NCBI RefSeq assembly: GCF_000964545.1
Contig: NZ_BBVD01000008.1
Span: 186,001-250,000, forward strand
Origin: Comamonas thiooxydans
GTDB taxonomy: Bacteria; Pseudomonadota; Gammaproteobacteria; Burkholderiales; Burkholderiaceae_C
Direction: 5' to 3'
DNA: 64,000 bases
Shown here piece after piece: positions 1-8,392 of this stretch. Each line of letters opens with the position of its first letter. The first letter of the stretch is position 1. The position numbers and the translations under genes were made by a program. Under the pieces are notes generated by a model. It saw nothing but the letters and a program-made list of their open reading frames with translations. It ran no database searches and was not told where the DNA came from.

Positions 1-1032
1 ACGGCTGAGCTGCAGCTGGTTGCGCGCCAACTGCTCGCTGGGCCGCCCCAAACGCTGTGCAGCGATATCCAGGCGCTGGGCCTGGCGGTCCAGCACACGC
101 TGCACCGCGTTGTCCATGCGGTCCTGGGCCAGAGCCAGCGCACCCAGCCAGACCTCGCGCGGCTGGGCTGCCAACTCGGCCGCAGCCGTGGGCGTGGGCG
201 CACGCAGGTCGGCGCAAAAGTCGGCAATGGTGAAGTCGGTTTCGTGACCCACGCCGCTGATCAGCGGCACCGGGCTTTGCACAATGGTGCGCGCCAGTTG
301 TTCGTCGTTAAAGGCCCACAGGTCTTCCAGCGAGCCGCCACCGCGCACCAGCAAGATGGTGTCTATCACCGGCTGCCGTGCAGATTCAACACGAAAATCG
401 CCGCTTGCCTCATTTCCCTCTTGCGCCAGGCGATACAGTTTTGATAGCGCCTGCACAAGCGACTGCGGCGCCTGGGGCCCCTGTACCAGGGCAGGAACAA
501 TTACCACCGGGATATGCGGCACGCGGCGGCGCAACGCCGTCACCACATCGTGCAAGGCTGCCGCCCCCAGGGAAGTGACCAGGCCAATACCGCGCGGCAA
601 AGGCGGCAGCGGCCTCTTGCGCGCAGGGTCGAACAGTCCCTCTGACTCCAGCCGGGCCTTGAGGCGCAGAAACTGCTCGAACAAGGCCCCCTGTCCGGCT
701 CGCTGCATGCTCTCCACCACCAGTTGCAGATCGCCACGCTGCTCGTAGACGCCTAGACGCCCTCTGACTTCGACCAGCTCGCCATCACGTGGCGAGAAAC
801 CGACCTGCTCGGCCGCACGACGGAACATGGCACAGCGAATCTGCCCGCTCGCGTCCTTGAGGTTGAAATAGCAATGCCCGCTGGCAGCGCGCGAAAAGCC
901 ACTGAGCTCGCCGCGCACGGCCACCGGATTGAAGCGCGCCTGCAAGGCATCGCCAATGGCGTGGCATAGCGCGCCAACTTCCCACACATGCGGCGTGGCT
1001 GCTGAGTTTGGACGTTCAAACATTGAATTCAT
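1..1032 (-). CDS. xseA: Exodeoxyribonuclease VII large subunit, C-terminus cut by window edge
   Basis: Catalytic large subunit of exonuclease VII, which degrades single-stranded DNA to oligonucleotides in the cytoplasm together with several XseB subunits. The 344 visible residues show the N-terminal OB-fold (about residues 15-110, including the stretch VRGELSGFSRAASGHCYFNL) followed by the nuclease core with two family hallmarks, RGGGSLEDLWAFN near residue 232 and GVGHETDFTIADFCADLRAP near residue 262. The frame is still open at base 1, so the coiled-coil C-terminus lies outside. Two in-frame ATGs are possible (1032 and 1023); the upstream one is used. The gene is divergent from exbB. Confidence 0.93.
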   Translation of the reverse strand, partial: MNSMFERPNSAATPHVWEVGALCHAIGDALQARFNPVAVRGELSGFSRAASGHCYFNLKDASGQIRCAMFRRAAEQVGFSPRDGELVEVRGRLGVYEQRGDLQLVVESMQRAGQGALFEQFLRLKARLESEGLFDPARKRPLPPLPRGIGLVTSLGAAALHDVVTALRRRVPHIPVVIVPALVQGPQAPQSLVQALSKLYRLAQEGNEASGDFRVESARQPVIDTILLVRGGGSLEDLWAFNDEQLARTIVQSPVPLISGVGHETDFTIADFCADLRAPTPTAAAELAAQPREVWLGALALAQDRMDNAVQRVLDRQAQRLDIAAQRLGRPSEQLARNQLQLSR

Positions 1033-1473
1033 GCGGTGTCAGCGAGGTCTTACGCGGGCCGGATTCTCCACAGATGTCGGCGTCCAGCCCTGTCGGCGAC
1101 AAAGCCAGAAAAATCCTAAACAACACATGAAGAACATCATCCATCTTATTGATTTAAAACAACTTATAAGGCTTCACACAGGTGTCAAACTCGTAACAAG
1201 CCTTTAAAGCGAAGAAGATAACCGACCGGCATAGCAACTAGATCACAAAGTTATCCACAGATTTCTGTGATATACGCGAAAGCATTCGCAAAGAATCGCA
1301 AGCACTTTGTGCCTGCTCTACCGCTCCAAGCTCCGTGCGCTTCAAGCGCTGCCGCACGATCTTGCTGCGCTGGCTCAAGCCTGCCGTACGAGGCCTGTAA
1401 AAACGGGTCGCAGCGGCACGGCAGTGGGTCATAATCGTTGGCTGCAATTTCTGAACGACGAGGGAGAGCAACG
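1033..1473. other. Intergenic region between xseA and exbB, with a DnaA-box sequence
   Basis: No convincing gene in 441 bases. It separates the divergent xseA and exbB and must carry both promoters. A perfect consensus DnaA box, TTATCCACA, sits at 1251-1259, and a similar TTCTCCACAGA occurs near 1065. The stretch around 1125-1210 is AT-richer than its surroundings. CATAAT at 1430-1435 could be a -10 for exbB, but no good -35 is seen. Confidence 0.5.
1251..1259 (+). promoter_or_regulatory. Consensus DnaA box (TTATCCACA)
   Basis: The nine bases match the strict DnaA-box consensus exactly. A single box away from any visible replication gene is more likely a chance match or a minor titration/regulatory site than an origin. 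Confidence 0.3.
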
Positions 1474-2106
1474 TTGCTGTCGATCATACAAGCCGCAGGA
1501 TGGCCTATCTGGCCTTTGATTGCCTGCTCGATTTTGGCCCTGGCCCTGATTTTTGAGCGCTTTGCCTCGCTGAAAGCCAGCAAGGTCGCGCCGACCAATC
1601 TGCTCAATGAAGCGATTTCGGTCTCCACCAAGCACCTGCCCAGCGCTGAAACCACCCAGCAACTGGCCCAAAGCTCGGTATTGGGTGAGGTTCTGGCAAC
1701 TGGTCTGCGTACCCGCCAGGCACATCCCGAAAGCAGCGAGGAAGAGCTGCGCTCGGCCATGGAGGGCGCGGGCCGCGCCGCCGCTCACAAGCTGGAAAAG
1801 TATTTGAGCGCCCTGGCCACCATTGCCTCGGCCGCGCCGCTGCTGGGCCTGTTGGGCACGGTGATCGGCATGATCGAGATTTTCGGCTCCCAGCCCGGAG
1901 CCAGCTCCGGCGCCGGCAACCCCGCCCAGCTCGCCCATGGCATCTCGATTGCGCTCTACAACACGGCATTCGGCCTGATGGTGGCCATTCCGTCGCTGAT
2001 CTTCTGGCGCTATTTCCGCGGCCGTGTGGACGGCTATCTGCTGGGCATGGAACTGGCGTCCGAGCAGTTCGTGCGCCATCTGGGTCGCCTCAAGCCTGCC
2101 AAGTAA
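1474..2106 (+). CDS. exbB: ExbB/TolQ/MotA-family proton channel subunit
   Basis: Inner-membrane subunit of the proton-motive-force transducer that energises TonB-dependent outer-membrane transport. The protein is about 210 residues with three hydrophobic segments near residues 8-27, 115-137 and 158-180, and the typical core ATIASAAPLLGLLGTVIGMI. I start it at the TTG at 1474 because AGGGAG lies 7 bases upstream; an in-frame upstream extension to 1438 lacks such a site. exbD follows after 19 bases, forming a two-gene operon. No tonB is visible next to it, so the partner TonB must be encoded elsewhere. Confidence 0.9.
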   Translation: MLSIIQAAGWPIWPLIACSILALALIFERFASLKASKVAPTNLLNEAISVSTKHLPSAETTQQLAQSSVLGEVLATGLRTRQAHPESSEEELRSAMEGAGRAAAHKLEKYLSALATIASAAPLLGLLGTVIGMIEIFGSQPGASSGAGNPAQLAHGISIALYNTAFGLMVAIPSLIFWRYFRGRVDGYLLGMELASEQFVRHLGRLKPAK

Positions 2107-2125
2107 GAAGCGGAACGCATCCATC

Positions 2126-2557
2126 ATGAACTTCCGTCCTCGTCACCGCGATGAGCCCGAGATCAATCTGATTGCCTTCATCGACGTGCTGCTGGTGGTG
2201 CTGATCTTTTTGATGCTCTCCACCACTTACAGCAAGTTCACCGAGCTGCAGCTGACCTTGCCCGTGGCCGACACCGAGCAGCAACGCGATCGCCCCAAGG
2301 AAATCATCGTCGGCGTCTCCGCTGATGGCCGCTACTCCGTCAACAAGCAAGGCGTGGATGACCGCAGCGTCTCCTCTGTTGCCGCCGCCCTGTCCGGTGC
2401 GGCAACGGCGGGCAATGACAGCGTGATCATCATCAGTGCAGATGCCAACTCCCCGCACCAGTCGGTGGTGACCGTCATGGAAGCGGCCCGCCACGCGGGA
2501 CTGTCGCAGATCACGTTTGCCACCCAGACCTCGGCCAGCGCAGGCAAGGCCAACTAG
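2126..2557 (+). CDS. exbD: ExbD/TolR-family biopolymer transport protein
   Basis: Single-pass partner of ExbB; the ExbB-ExbD complex couples proton flow to TonB. The 143-residue protein has one membrane segment at about residues 15-36 (NLIAFIDVLLVVLIFLML). Its Asp20 corresponds to the essential membrane aspartate of the family. A periplasmic domain follows. The ATG at 2126 lies directly in front of MNFRPRHRDEPEINL, the usual start of ExbD in related bacteria. It is followed by a strong terminator, so transcription of the pair probably ends here. Confidence 0.92.
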   Translation: MNFRPRHRDEPEINLIAFIDVLLVVLIFLMLSTTYSKFTELQLTLPVADTEQQRDRPKEIIVGVSADGRYSVNKQGVDDRSVSSVAAALSGAATAGNDSVIIISADANSPHQSVVTVMEAARHAGLSQITFATQTSASAGKAN

Positions 2558-2585
2558 GAGCCCCTCGGGGAATGGGCAGCACATG

Positions 2586-2613
2586 AAAAAACGGGCCAGA
2601 TGGCCCGTTTTTC
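2586..2613 (+). terminator. Rho-independent terminator after exbBD
   Basis: The stem CGGGCCA/TGGCCCG with a 2-base loop is flanked by A6 and followed by T5. It sits 28 bases after the exbD stop. The symmetric A/T flanks suggest it also serves the convergent peroxidase gene. Confidence 0.85.
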
Positions 2614-2632
2614 TTTGCACCCATGCCATTTC

Positions 2633-3553
2633 TCAGGCCTGGAGACCCAGCACCGTCAGATCCAGCTTGCCGCCAGAAACCGGCGGGCACCAGAAATAGC
2701 AGCCCGTCAGCGGCCTGGAAAAGCGGAACAGTCCATCGCTGATGCCGTCATCCATGCCCAGCATGCGGCGCATCTGAGCCTCGAAAGCGTCAAAGCTGCA
2801 GCCAAAGGCGGAGAACATCAAGCCGCTGCGATCACTGCCCTGCGGGCTGACACTCCACCAGGGCATGGAGCGTCGCACCACAAAGGCTTCCGGCTCAAAG
2901 CTCTCCTGCGCCGTGCGCTTGACATGGGCCGATTCAGGGGCATCGTCCAGCTCCTCGTTGTCGCTGCGGCGACGACCCACGGCATGGTCCTGCTCCGTGG
3001 TGCTCATGCCGCCAAAGGCCGAGTAGTCATGTTCCCACTGCTGCAAGGCCCAGTAGCTGCAGCCGTCCATTCCTGGCCCCTGCTCTGCCGCAATGCCGGC
3101 TGCCACGGCCTCATCGTCCTCGGGGTTCTCGGTGCCGTCTTCATAACCGGTCAGATCACGGCCGTGACCGTTGTTCGAACGCTGGTGCACAAAGGCATCC
3201 ACGATGTGATCAAGCTTGAAGACCGGCGCCAGCAAGTTGGTCAGCTTGGCCGTCAGAGCGATCAACTCACCGCGTTGATCGCCGCGCAGCCACAGGCACA
3301 GCGCATAAGGTGTGCTGGGTGCTTCGAACTGCGGGCCCTTGAGGTGCGGGAACTCGCGCATCAGCGGCAGTTTCTTGTCCAGCTGCTGCAGCACCTGCAG
3401 GCCCAGACCCGCCACTACCTGCTGACCGTCAACACTGGTCTGCAATTTCTTCAGACTGTTCTGCAAATCTGCACCTGCACCGGCCAGGGTAAAGAAAACA
3501 TAGCGCCCCTGTTCAGGAAGAGACGCCAGAATGCCTGCTTGTGCTTTTGTCAT
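2633..3553 (-). CDS. DyP-type heme peroxidase (YfeX-like)
   Basis: Dye-decolorizing peroxidase that uses hydrogen peroxide to oxidise phenolic, dye or porphyrin-type substrates. The 306-residue protein carries the family GxxDG motif as GYEDG (136-140, catalytic Asp139), the likely proximal heme ligand His210 in PESAHVKRT, and the distal arginine region VVRRSMPW (226-232). No signal peptide is seen, so it should be cytoplasmic. I see no encapsulin-targeting tail. The gene is convergent with exbBD and appears monocistronic. The exact substrate cannot be read from the sequence. Confidence 0.9.
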   Translation of the reverse strand: MTKAQAGILASLPEQGRYVFFTLAGAGADLQNSLKKLQTSVDGQQVVAGLGLQVLQQLDKKLPLMREFPHLKGPQFEAPSTPYALCLWLRGDQRGELIALTAKLTNLLAPVFKLDHIVDAFVHQRSNNGHGRDLTGYEDGTENPEDDEAVAAGIAAEQGPGMDGCSYWALQQWEHDYSAFGGMSTTEQDHAVGRRRSDNEELDDAPESAHVKRTAQESFEPEAFVVRRSMPWWSVSPQGSDRSGLMFSAFGCSFDAFEAQMRRMLGMDDGISDGLFRFSRPLTGCYFWCPPVSGGKLDLTVLGLQA

Positions 3554-3729
3554 GGGGTTGCCGATTCAATGGTTGGAAAACACATCAAAGTTTAGTAGCG
3601 AATCAGCAGCGCCCCGCCAAGCCTTGAGCCGCTTGCCGGATTTGAAAAAATTCAGCCTCAGGCGCAAAAAAGTCGCGACTTTGCCCAAACCACCATTTTT
3701 CCGCTGCTAGAATTCATCCCATCGACGAC

Positions 3730-3806
3730 AGGCGCGTAGCTCAGCTGGTTAGAGCACCACCTTGACATGGTGGGGGTCGTTGGTTCGAGTCCAATCGCGC
3801 CTACCA
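3730..3806 (+). tRNA. tRNA-Val, anticodon GAC
   Basis: The 77-base cloverleaf begins with AGGCGCG, which pairs with CGCGCCT before the discriminator A. The anticodon stem is CCACC/GGTGG around loop TTGACAT, giving anticodon GAC (valine). The T-arm is GTTGGTTCGAGTCCAAT, and CCA is encoded at 3804-3806. A TAGAAT at 3708-3713 is a suitable -10 at the right distance upstream. Confidence 0.95.
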
Positions 3807-3842
3807 AACATCGCAAGCAAAACCAGAGCTTGCAAGCAAGAC

Positions 3843-3868
3843 AGCCCGCTGCAAAGCGGGCTTTTTTG
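3843..3868 (+). terminator. Terminator after tRNA-Val
   Basis: The hairpin AGCCCGCT/AGCGGGCT with a short loop is followed by T6, 36 bases beyond the tRNA. Confidence 0.85.
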
Positions 3869-3952
3869 TTTCTGCTCCTCTCTTGGAACGCCGACGCATG
3901 GATCACGCCATGCATTGACCTCCGGCCGTCAATGTCGCGCTCTGCGTCGTTT

Positions 3953-4402
3953 TCACGCTCCGTCAGGGATGCTCGGCTCCACCAGGAGGGCAAGCAGCTG
4001 CAGCGACTCCTGCCAGCCCAGATAGCAGGCCTGCTCGGGAATCACGTCGGGAACACCCTCCTGCACCACATGCAGCTCGGTGCCGCAAAACACGGCTTTC
4101 AAGTTCACGGTGGTGATCATTTCACCCGGCAGATTCGGGTCCTCGAAGCGGTCGGTATGGCGTATGCGCTGGCCCGGCACCAGCTCCAGAAACTCGCCGC
4201 CAAAGCTGTTTTGACTGTTGGCGGAAAAATTGATGAAGCTCATGCGATAGCGGCCGCCCACACGGGCGTCAAATTCATGCACCTGCGCCGCGAAACCATG
4301 GGGCGGCAGCCACTTGACCATGGCTTCTGGGGTCGTGAAGGCCCGATAGACGCGTTCGGGCGGAGCTTTGATCACACGGTGCAATCGAATGGTCTGTGGC
4401 AT
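3953..4402 (-). CDS. SRPBCC-fold (AHSA1-like) protein
   Basis: A 149-residue START/Bet v 1-like protein of the AHSA1 type, a fold that binds small hydrophobic ligands. The N-terminus RVIKAPPERVYRAFTTPEAM and the core GGRYRMSFIN and PGQRIRHTDRF are typical. I place the start at 4402 because CAGGAG lies 7 bases upstream of that ATG, while the earlier in-frame start at 4429 has no ribosome site. No enzymatic role can be assigned. It faces the tRNA terminator tail-to-tail. Confidence 0.85.
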   Translation of the reverse strand: MPQTIRLHRVIKAPPERVYRAFTTPEAMVKWLPPHGFAAQVHEFDARVGGRYRMSFINFSANSQNSFGGEFLELVPGQRIRHTDRFEDPNLPGEMITTVNLKAVFCGTELHVVQEGVPDVIPEQACYLGWQESLQLLALLVEPSIPDGA

Positions 4403-4591
4403 GCGAGACTCCTGAGGTAGAGGCCGCAAGCTTAGCTCTCATCACAATGACTGGCTACCCGCTTCTCGAGGATGCGCTCATCAACCGCTGCGTCGAAACA
4501 AGCACCACTACAGAAAGCTCCATTGACCGGTGCGGCTCGACATTCACGAAATCCGGTGAAGGATTCGCCGGCTTTAGGCAGATGGCTGTCC

Positions 4592-5008
4592 ATGGCGCGC
4601 GATGACGAGGTCGTCATCGATGCCGCCGACATCAACCACGAGGCATCGTCCAATCTGTGGTGCTTTTCTCCGTGCGATGACGAGTCCCTGGGCCTCAGCG
4701 CTGCAGCTCTTGTCGATTTCATCAACCAGGTCATGACAGCCAGGCGAGAGAAATTGAGCGGAAATTCATCCATGCTTTTCTATTGCTGGCATGACGCACA
4801 GACGAGGCAGCTACGCTTCAGTCTTGTCTCCAGCACACATGGCCGGCTGCCTTTCGGCTGCGCCATTGACCCCTTTGCAGAGCTCGCCGCCATCGCAGAA
4901 CATATCGTCAAGAAAGACTGGCTCAATGCAGACTGGGGCAAGGCTGGGCCGAACGGCCCTGGTGCAGAAGCAGCCTTGAGCCTGCCCGTGTTCGTTGCCA
5001 ACCTGTAG
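4592..5008 (+). CDS. Hypothetical protein, about 138 residues
   Basis: Unrecognised. The reading frame looks coding: residues such as FSPCDDESLGLSAAALVDFI and LPFGCAIDPFAELAAIAEHI have the composition of a folded soluble protein, without signal peptide or membrane segment. The start is uncertain. The ATG at 4592 begins MARDDEVVIDAADI and lacks a strong ribosome site; an in-frame ATG at 4472 would add 40 unconvincing residues. Confidence 0.5.
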   Translation: MARDDEVVIDAADINHEASSNLWCFSPCDDESLGLSAAALVDFINQVMTARREKLSGNSSMLFYCWHDAQTRQLRFSLVSSTHGRLPFGCAIDPFAELAAIAEHIVKKDWLNADWGKAGPNGPGAEAALSLPVFVANL

Positions 5009-5214
5009 CAGCCAAGCCCGGCCTTCAGACTCATCACTGCCCAAGCCAGTCACCGGCCTGAACGCTCCCGCCGCGATTCAGAAGCTGCCCACGGACATAG
5101 GGCACGGAACATGGCACACTGTGGCAAACAGCAGCGAGAGCAATGCGGACCGAAGCATCGATTTGCTAGTCGCAAGCTTGTCTCAGCCTCATGAAAACTG
5201 CCCCGGGAGTTCGT

Positions 5215-6057
5215 ATGGGCAAAGGCAAACCAGACGCCGCAGTGGCGTTTTCAGCTATCGCATCCCCGCTTGTCGACTCGGCAGTCGAACAGGCCCGGCA
5301 CATAGCCCGAGAGCCCGCCGCCGAGGGAATTCATCAATTGCGCGTTGCGCTGCGCAACCTGCTGACACTATGGTGGCTCTACCGCCCCCTGATGGGCGCC
5401 GAGGAATATGCACGGCAGCGCGGCTGCCTGAAATCGATTGCCGGCGCAGCAGGCAAGGCCCGCGATTACGACATTCTGATCGAGCTGCTAAGCCGTCATG
5501 ACAAATGCAGTGCAGCCGGCATTGCCGCAATATACGTCGCTCGCGAGGCAGCCTTGCAGGCTGGCAGAGAAATCCTGTCGCCTCCGCATATACAGACATG
5601 CCTGCTGAAAACTCTGACACAAACAGAGGCAAGATTGCGCGCCAAGCCTCGCCAGCTGCGATTGGGAGCACTTGCCGAAGCACGGATCGCAAAGTCCAGG
5701 CGGCAGTTGCACCAACGCATCAAGCGGGCGATAACAGCGAACAAGCCAGATATCGAAGCATTTCACGATGTCAGAAAAGCTGGCAAGAAAACTCGTTATC
5801 TGCTGGAGCTGTTCGAACCTCTGCTGCCCAAAGATCATCACGGTCTGCTCAAACGCCTCAAGAAAATTCAGCAACCTCTCGGAGAGCTGAATGATCTTGC
5901 CGCCAGCGAAAGCCTGCTACGCCAGAACCTGCGCCTGATCTCCACACCGGATCAAGCGAAAAAGCTAGAACGCTGGCTCAAGAGAAAACGCAAACGTCGC
6001 CAGAGTACTCTGACCTGCTTGCTGCGGCAGGATTGGCAGCCCAAGCGGCCCGGTTAA
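5215..6057 (+). CDS. CHAD-domain protein
   Basis: An approximately 280-residue protein with a single CHAD domain (conserved-histidine alpha-helical), a helical fold that binds inorganic polyphosphate. The signature is EGIHQLRVALRNLL, with His40, and a second repeat AFHDVRKAGKKTRYLLELFEP in the C-terminal half. The C-terminus is strongly basic (LKRKRKRRQ), in keeping with binding a polyanion. There is no fused CYTH domain. I choose the ATG at 5215 because GGGAG ends 5 bases before it; an upstream in-frame ATG at 5191 lacks a site. Nothing in the neighbourhood is a polyphosphate enzyme. Confidence 0.85.
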   Translation: MGKGKPDAAVAFSAIASPLVDSAVEQARHIAREPAAEGIHQLRVALRNLLTLWWLYRPLMGAEEYARQRGCLKSIAGAAGKARDYDILIELLSRHDKCSAAGIAAIYVAREAALQAGREILSPPHIQTCLLKTLTQTEARLRAKPRQLRLGALAEARIAKSRRQLHQRIKRAITANKPDIEAFHDVRKAGKKTRYLLELFEPLLPKDHHGLLKRLKKIQQPLGELNDLAASESLLRQNLRLISTPDQAKKLERWLKRKRKRRQSTLTCLLRQDWQPKRPG

Positions 6058-6078
6058 GGGCCTAATACGGCACCAGTA

Positions 6079-6885
6079 TCAGTCCCACACAGGAGCCAGG
6101 CCATCGGGGCTGACTTCTCGCCCATTTCGCTCCAGCGCAGCGATCAGCGCCATGTCTTCGGCATCCAGCTTGAGGTCGCGCGCCAGCAGGTTGCTGGCCA
6201 GGTTCTCGCGCTTGGTGGACGACGGAATCACCGCATAGCCCAGCTGCAGCGCCCAGGCCAGGGCCACCTGCGCCACCGTGGCGCTGTGCTTGGCCGCGAT
6301 CTGCGCCAGCACCGGGTCCTTGAGCACCTTGCCGTAGGCCAGCGTCATGTACGAAGTGACCTGAATGCCCTGCTCCCTGAGGAAGCTCGTCAACTTCCAG
6401 CCTTGCAGATAGGGGCTCAGCTCTATCTGGTTGGTGGCGATCTGGTCCCTACCCACAGCGGCGATGGCCTGCTTGGTCAGTTCGATATTGAAGTTGGAGA
6501 TACCGATCTGGCGGGTCAGGCCCTTGGCCTTGGCCTCGGCCAGCGCCTCCATGTACTCGGACAGCTCCACGCCGTTGCCGGGTGCGGGCCAGTGGATCAG
6601 GGTCAGGTCCACATAGTCGGTACGCAGCTTCTTCAGGCTGTCTTGCAGGCTGGGGATCAGCTTGGCGCGGCTGTAGTTATCGGTCCAGATCTTGGTCGTG
6701 ACGAACAGATCGCCACGTGCCACGCCGCTCTCGGCAATCGCCTGACCGACTTCGGCTTCGTTGCCATAGATCTGAGCCGTGTCGACAGCGCGGTAACCCA
6801 CATCGAGTGCATTGCGCACGGAATCGATCACGGTCTGACCGGAGAGGCGGAAGGTACCGACGCCGAAGGAAGGAATATGGCTCAT
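6079..6885 (-). CDS. dkgB: Aldo/keto reductase, 2,5-diketo-D-gluconate reductase B-like
   Basis: NADPH-dependent reductase of the AKR superfamily; the DkgB group reduces methylglyoxal and diketogluconate. The 268-residue protein shows the full catalytic tetrad: Asp35 and Tyr40 in AVDTAQIYGNE, Lys65 in VTTKIW and His98 in LIHWPAPG. The NADP-binding end is present as VIPSSTKRENLASNL. The start at 6885 is set by CAGGAG about 8 bases upstream. The gene is divergent from the LysR gene at 7311, which may control it. Confidence 0.88.
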   Translation of the reverse strand: MSHIPSFGVGTFRLSGQTVIDSVRNALDVGYRAVDTAQIYGNEAEVGQAIAESGVARGDLFVTTKIWTDNYSRAKLIPSLQDSLKKLRTDYVDLTLIHWPAPGNGVELSEYMEALAEAKAKGLTRQIGISNFNIELTKQAIAAVGRDQIATNQIELSPYLQGWKLTSFLREQGIQVTSYMTLAYGKVLKDPVLAQIAAKHSATVAQVALAWALQLGYAVIPSSTKRENLASNLLARDLKLDAEDMALIAALERNGREVSPDGLAPVWD

Positions 6886-7310
6886 GAAATAACTCCTGAA
6901 TGAGATTGAAGACGGCAGCCAGTCCTGAGCTTGCATGTCTGCTATCAGGCCAGGCTTTTCCGATGCCTGAAGTTTGCCCAACCCATATTTGTAGATTAAG
7001 CCCTGTATTTCACAAATTCTTTTGAAATAAAATCAAATATAAAACTCGAATCTTGCGCCAGCAGTGACCAGTCTTCATCATCTTTGATAGCAACACATGC
7101 CCCACCAGACATGGCTGCCATGCCCGCCGCGGGAATGCTGGCTTGGGTGCCATCGGCAATCACCAACAGTCGTTCCACCGAAGTGAATTCGGCAATGCGC
7201 CGGTGACCAGGGCGAACAGAGCCACAGACGAGCTCCCAGGGCGGTGCACTCGGTTGATATTTGCAGATCAAGCCTGGCATCTCCTCAATTTTCTTGAACT
7301 GAATTCAACA
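6886..7310. other. Divergent intergenic region between dkgB and a LysR gene
   Basis: 425 bases carry the promoters of both flanking genes. An AT-rich tract lies at 6985-7060. A minus-strand frame of 94 codons (6996-7280) has a protein-like C-terminal half ending DSSFIFDFISKEFVKYRA, but no ribosome site and no recognisable family. I treat it as unproven, either a small unknown gene or a gene remnant. Confidence 0.4.
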
Positions 7311-8213
7311 ATGAAGACCACGCTCGATGAATTGCAGGCCTTTGTGGCCGTCGTGGACACGGGGTCCATCACCGCAGCTTCGGAGCTGCTGGGCCTGACA
7401 ATTTCGGCTACCAGCCGCACGCTGGGGCGTCTGGAAGAAAAGCTGCAGACCACGCTGCTGCGCCGCACCACCAGACGTCTGGAACTCACCGAGGAAGGCG
7501 CCACCTTCTTGCAGCATGCCCGTGCCATTCTTGCATCGGTGGACGAAGCGGAGGAGCTGATGGCGGCGCGGCGCATGCGGCCGGCGGGAAGATTGCGTGT
7601 CGATGCAGCCACCCCTTTCATGCTGCATGTGCTGGTGCCGCTGATTGAAGGATTTCGTACGCGCTACCCCGAGGTGGAGCTGGAGCTGAACTCCAACGAA
7701 GGCATCATCGACCTGCTCGAAAGGCGTACCGACGTGGCATTTCGCATCGGCGTGCTCAAGGACTCCACGCTGCACGCCCGCCCTGTGGGCATCAGTCGCA
7801 TTCGCGTGCTGGCCAGCCCGGCCTATCTCAAGCGCCACGGCATGCCGGCCAGTCCGACACAGCTCGCCCAGCACAGCCTGCTGGGCTTTACCCAGCCCGA
7901 GTCGCTCAACGACTGGCCGCTGCGCGACGCCGACGGCAACGCCGTGCGCATTCGCCCGGACATTGCCTCCTCCAGTGGCGAGACACTCCGGCAAATGGCG
8001 CTGGCCGGCCTGGGCATAGTCTGCCTGTCGGACTTCATGACCCGCGCAGACCGCGAGCAAGGAAATCTGGTGCAGCTGTTCGGCAAGCAGACACTGGACA
8101 TCTGCCAGCCCGTCAATGCGGTCTACTATCGAAACACCGCACTGGCGGCGCGCATCACCTGCTTTGTGGACCATGTGGTGGAAACGCTGGGCAGCCGTCC
8201 CTTCGGAACCTGA
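7311..8213 (+). CDS. LysR-family transcriptional regulator
   Basis: A 300-residue regulator with an N-terminal winged helix-turn-helix (residues 1-60, DELQAFVAVVDTGSITAASELLGL) and a C-terminal type-2 periplasmic-binding-like effector domain from about residue 88 (GRLRVDAATPFMLHVL). It belongs to the broad group that often controls a divergent oxidoreductase, so the adjacent dkgB-like gene is the natural target; this is inferred from position only. The effector is unknown. Confidence 0.9.
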   Translation: MKTTLDELQAFVAVVDTGSITAASELLGLTISATSRTLGRLEEKLQTTLLRRTTRRLELTEEGATFLQHARAILASVDEAEELMAARRMRPAGRLRVDAATPFMLHVLVPLIEGFRTRYPEVELELNSNEGIIDLLERRTDVAFRIGVLKDSTLHARPVGISRIRVLASPAYLKRHGMPASPTQLAQHSLLGFTQPESLNDWPLRDADGNAVRIRPDIASSSGETLRQMALAGLGIVCLSDFMTRADREQGNLVQLFGKQTLDICQPVNAVYYRNTALAARITCFVDHVVETLGSRPFGT

Positions 8214-8392
8214 GCGGCGCAAGCCGGCGAATCAAAGACGATGGCGGCTGTCATACCTGTGTCGCGATGACGCTGCGCAATGGGCCTGCAGCGCAGCACT
8301 TGCAGCGAGACTGTACCGCCGCAGCCCCGGCACGGGCTGCGCTGCTTTTGACTTGAACGCCGTGACTGAACGGTTTGCTTAGGGAGGTGCAT

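Noticed and set aside
2600..3595. Long plus-strand open frame across the DyP peroxidase gene
   Set aside because: It is the opposite-strand shadow of a gene with clear DyP motifs; its own translation has no recognisable domain.
4601..4618. Palindrome GATGACGAGGTCGTCATC
   Set aside because: It lies inside a plausible coding sequence (DDEVVI) and has no promoter nearby, so it is probably a codon-driven coincidence.
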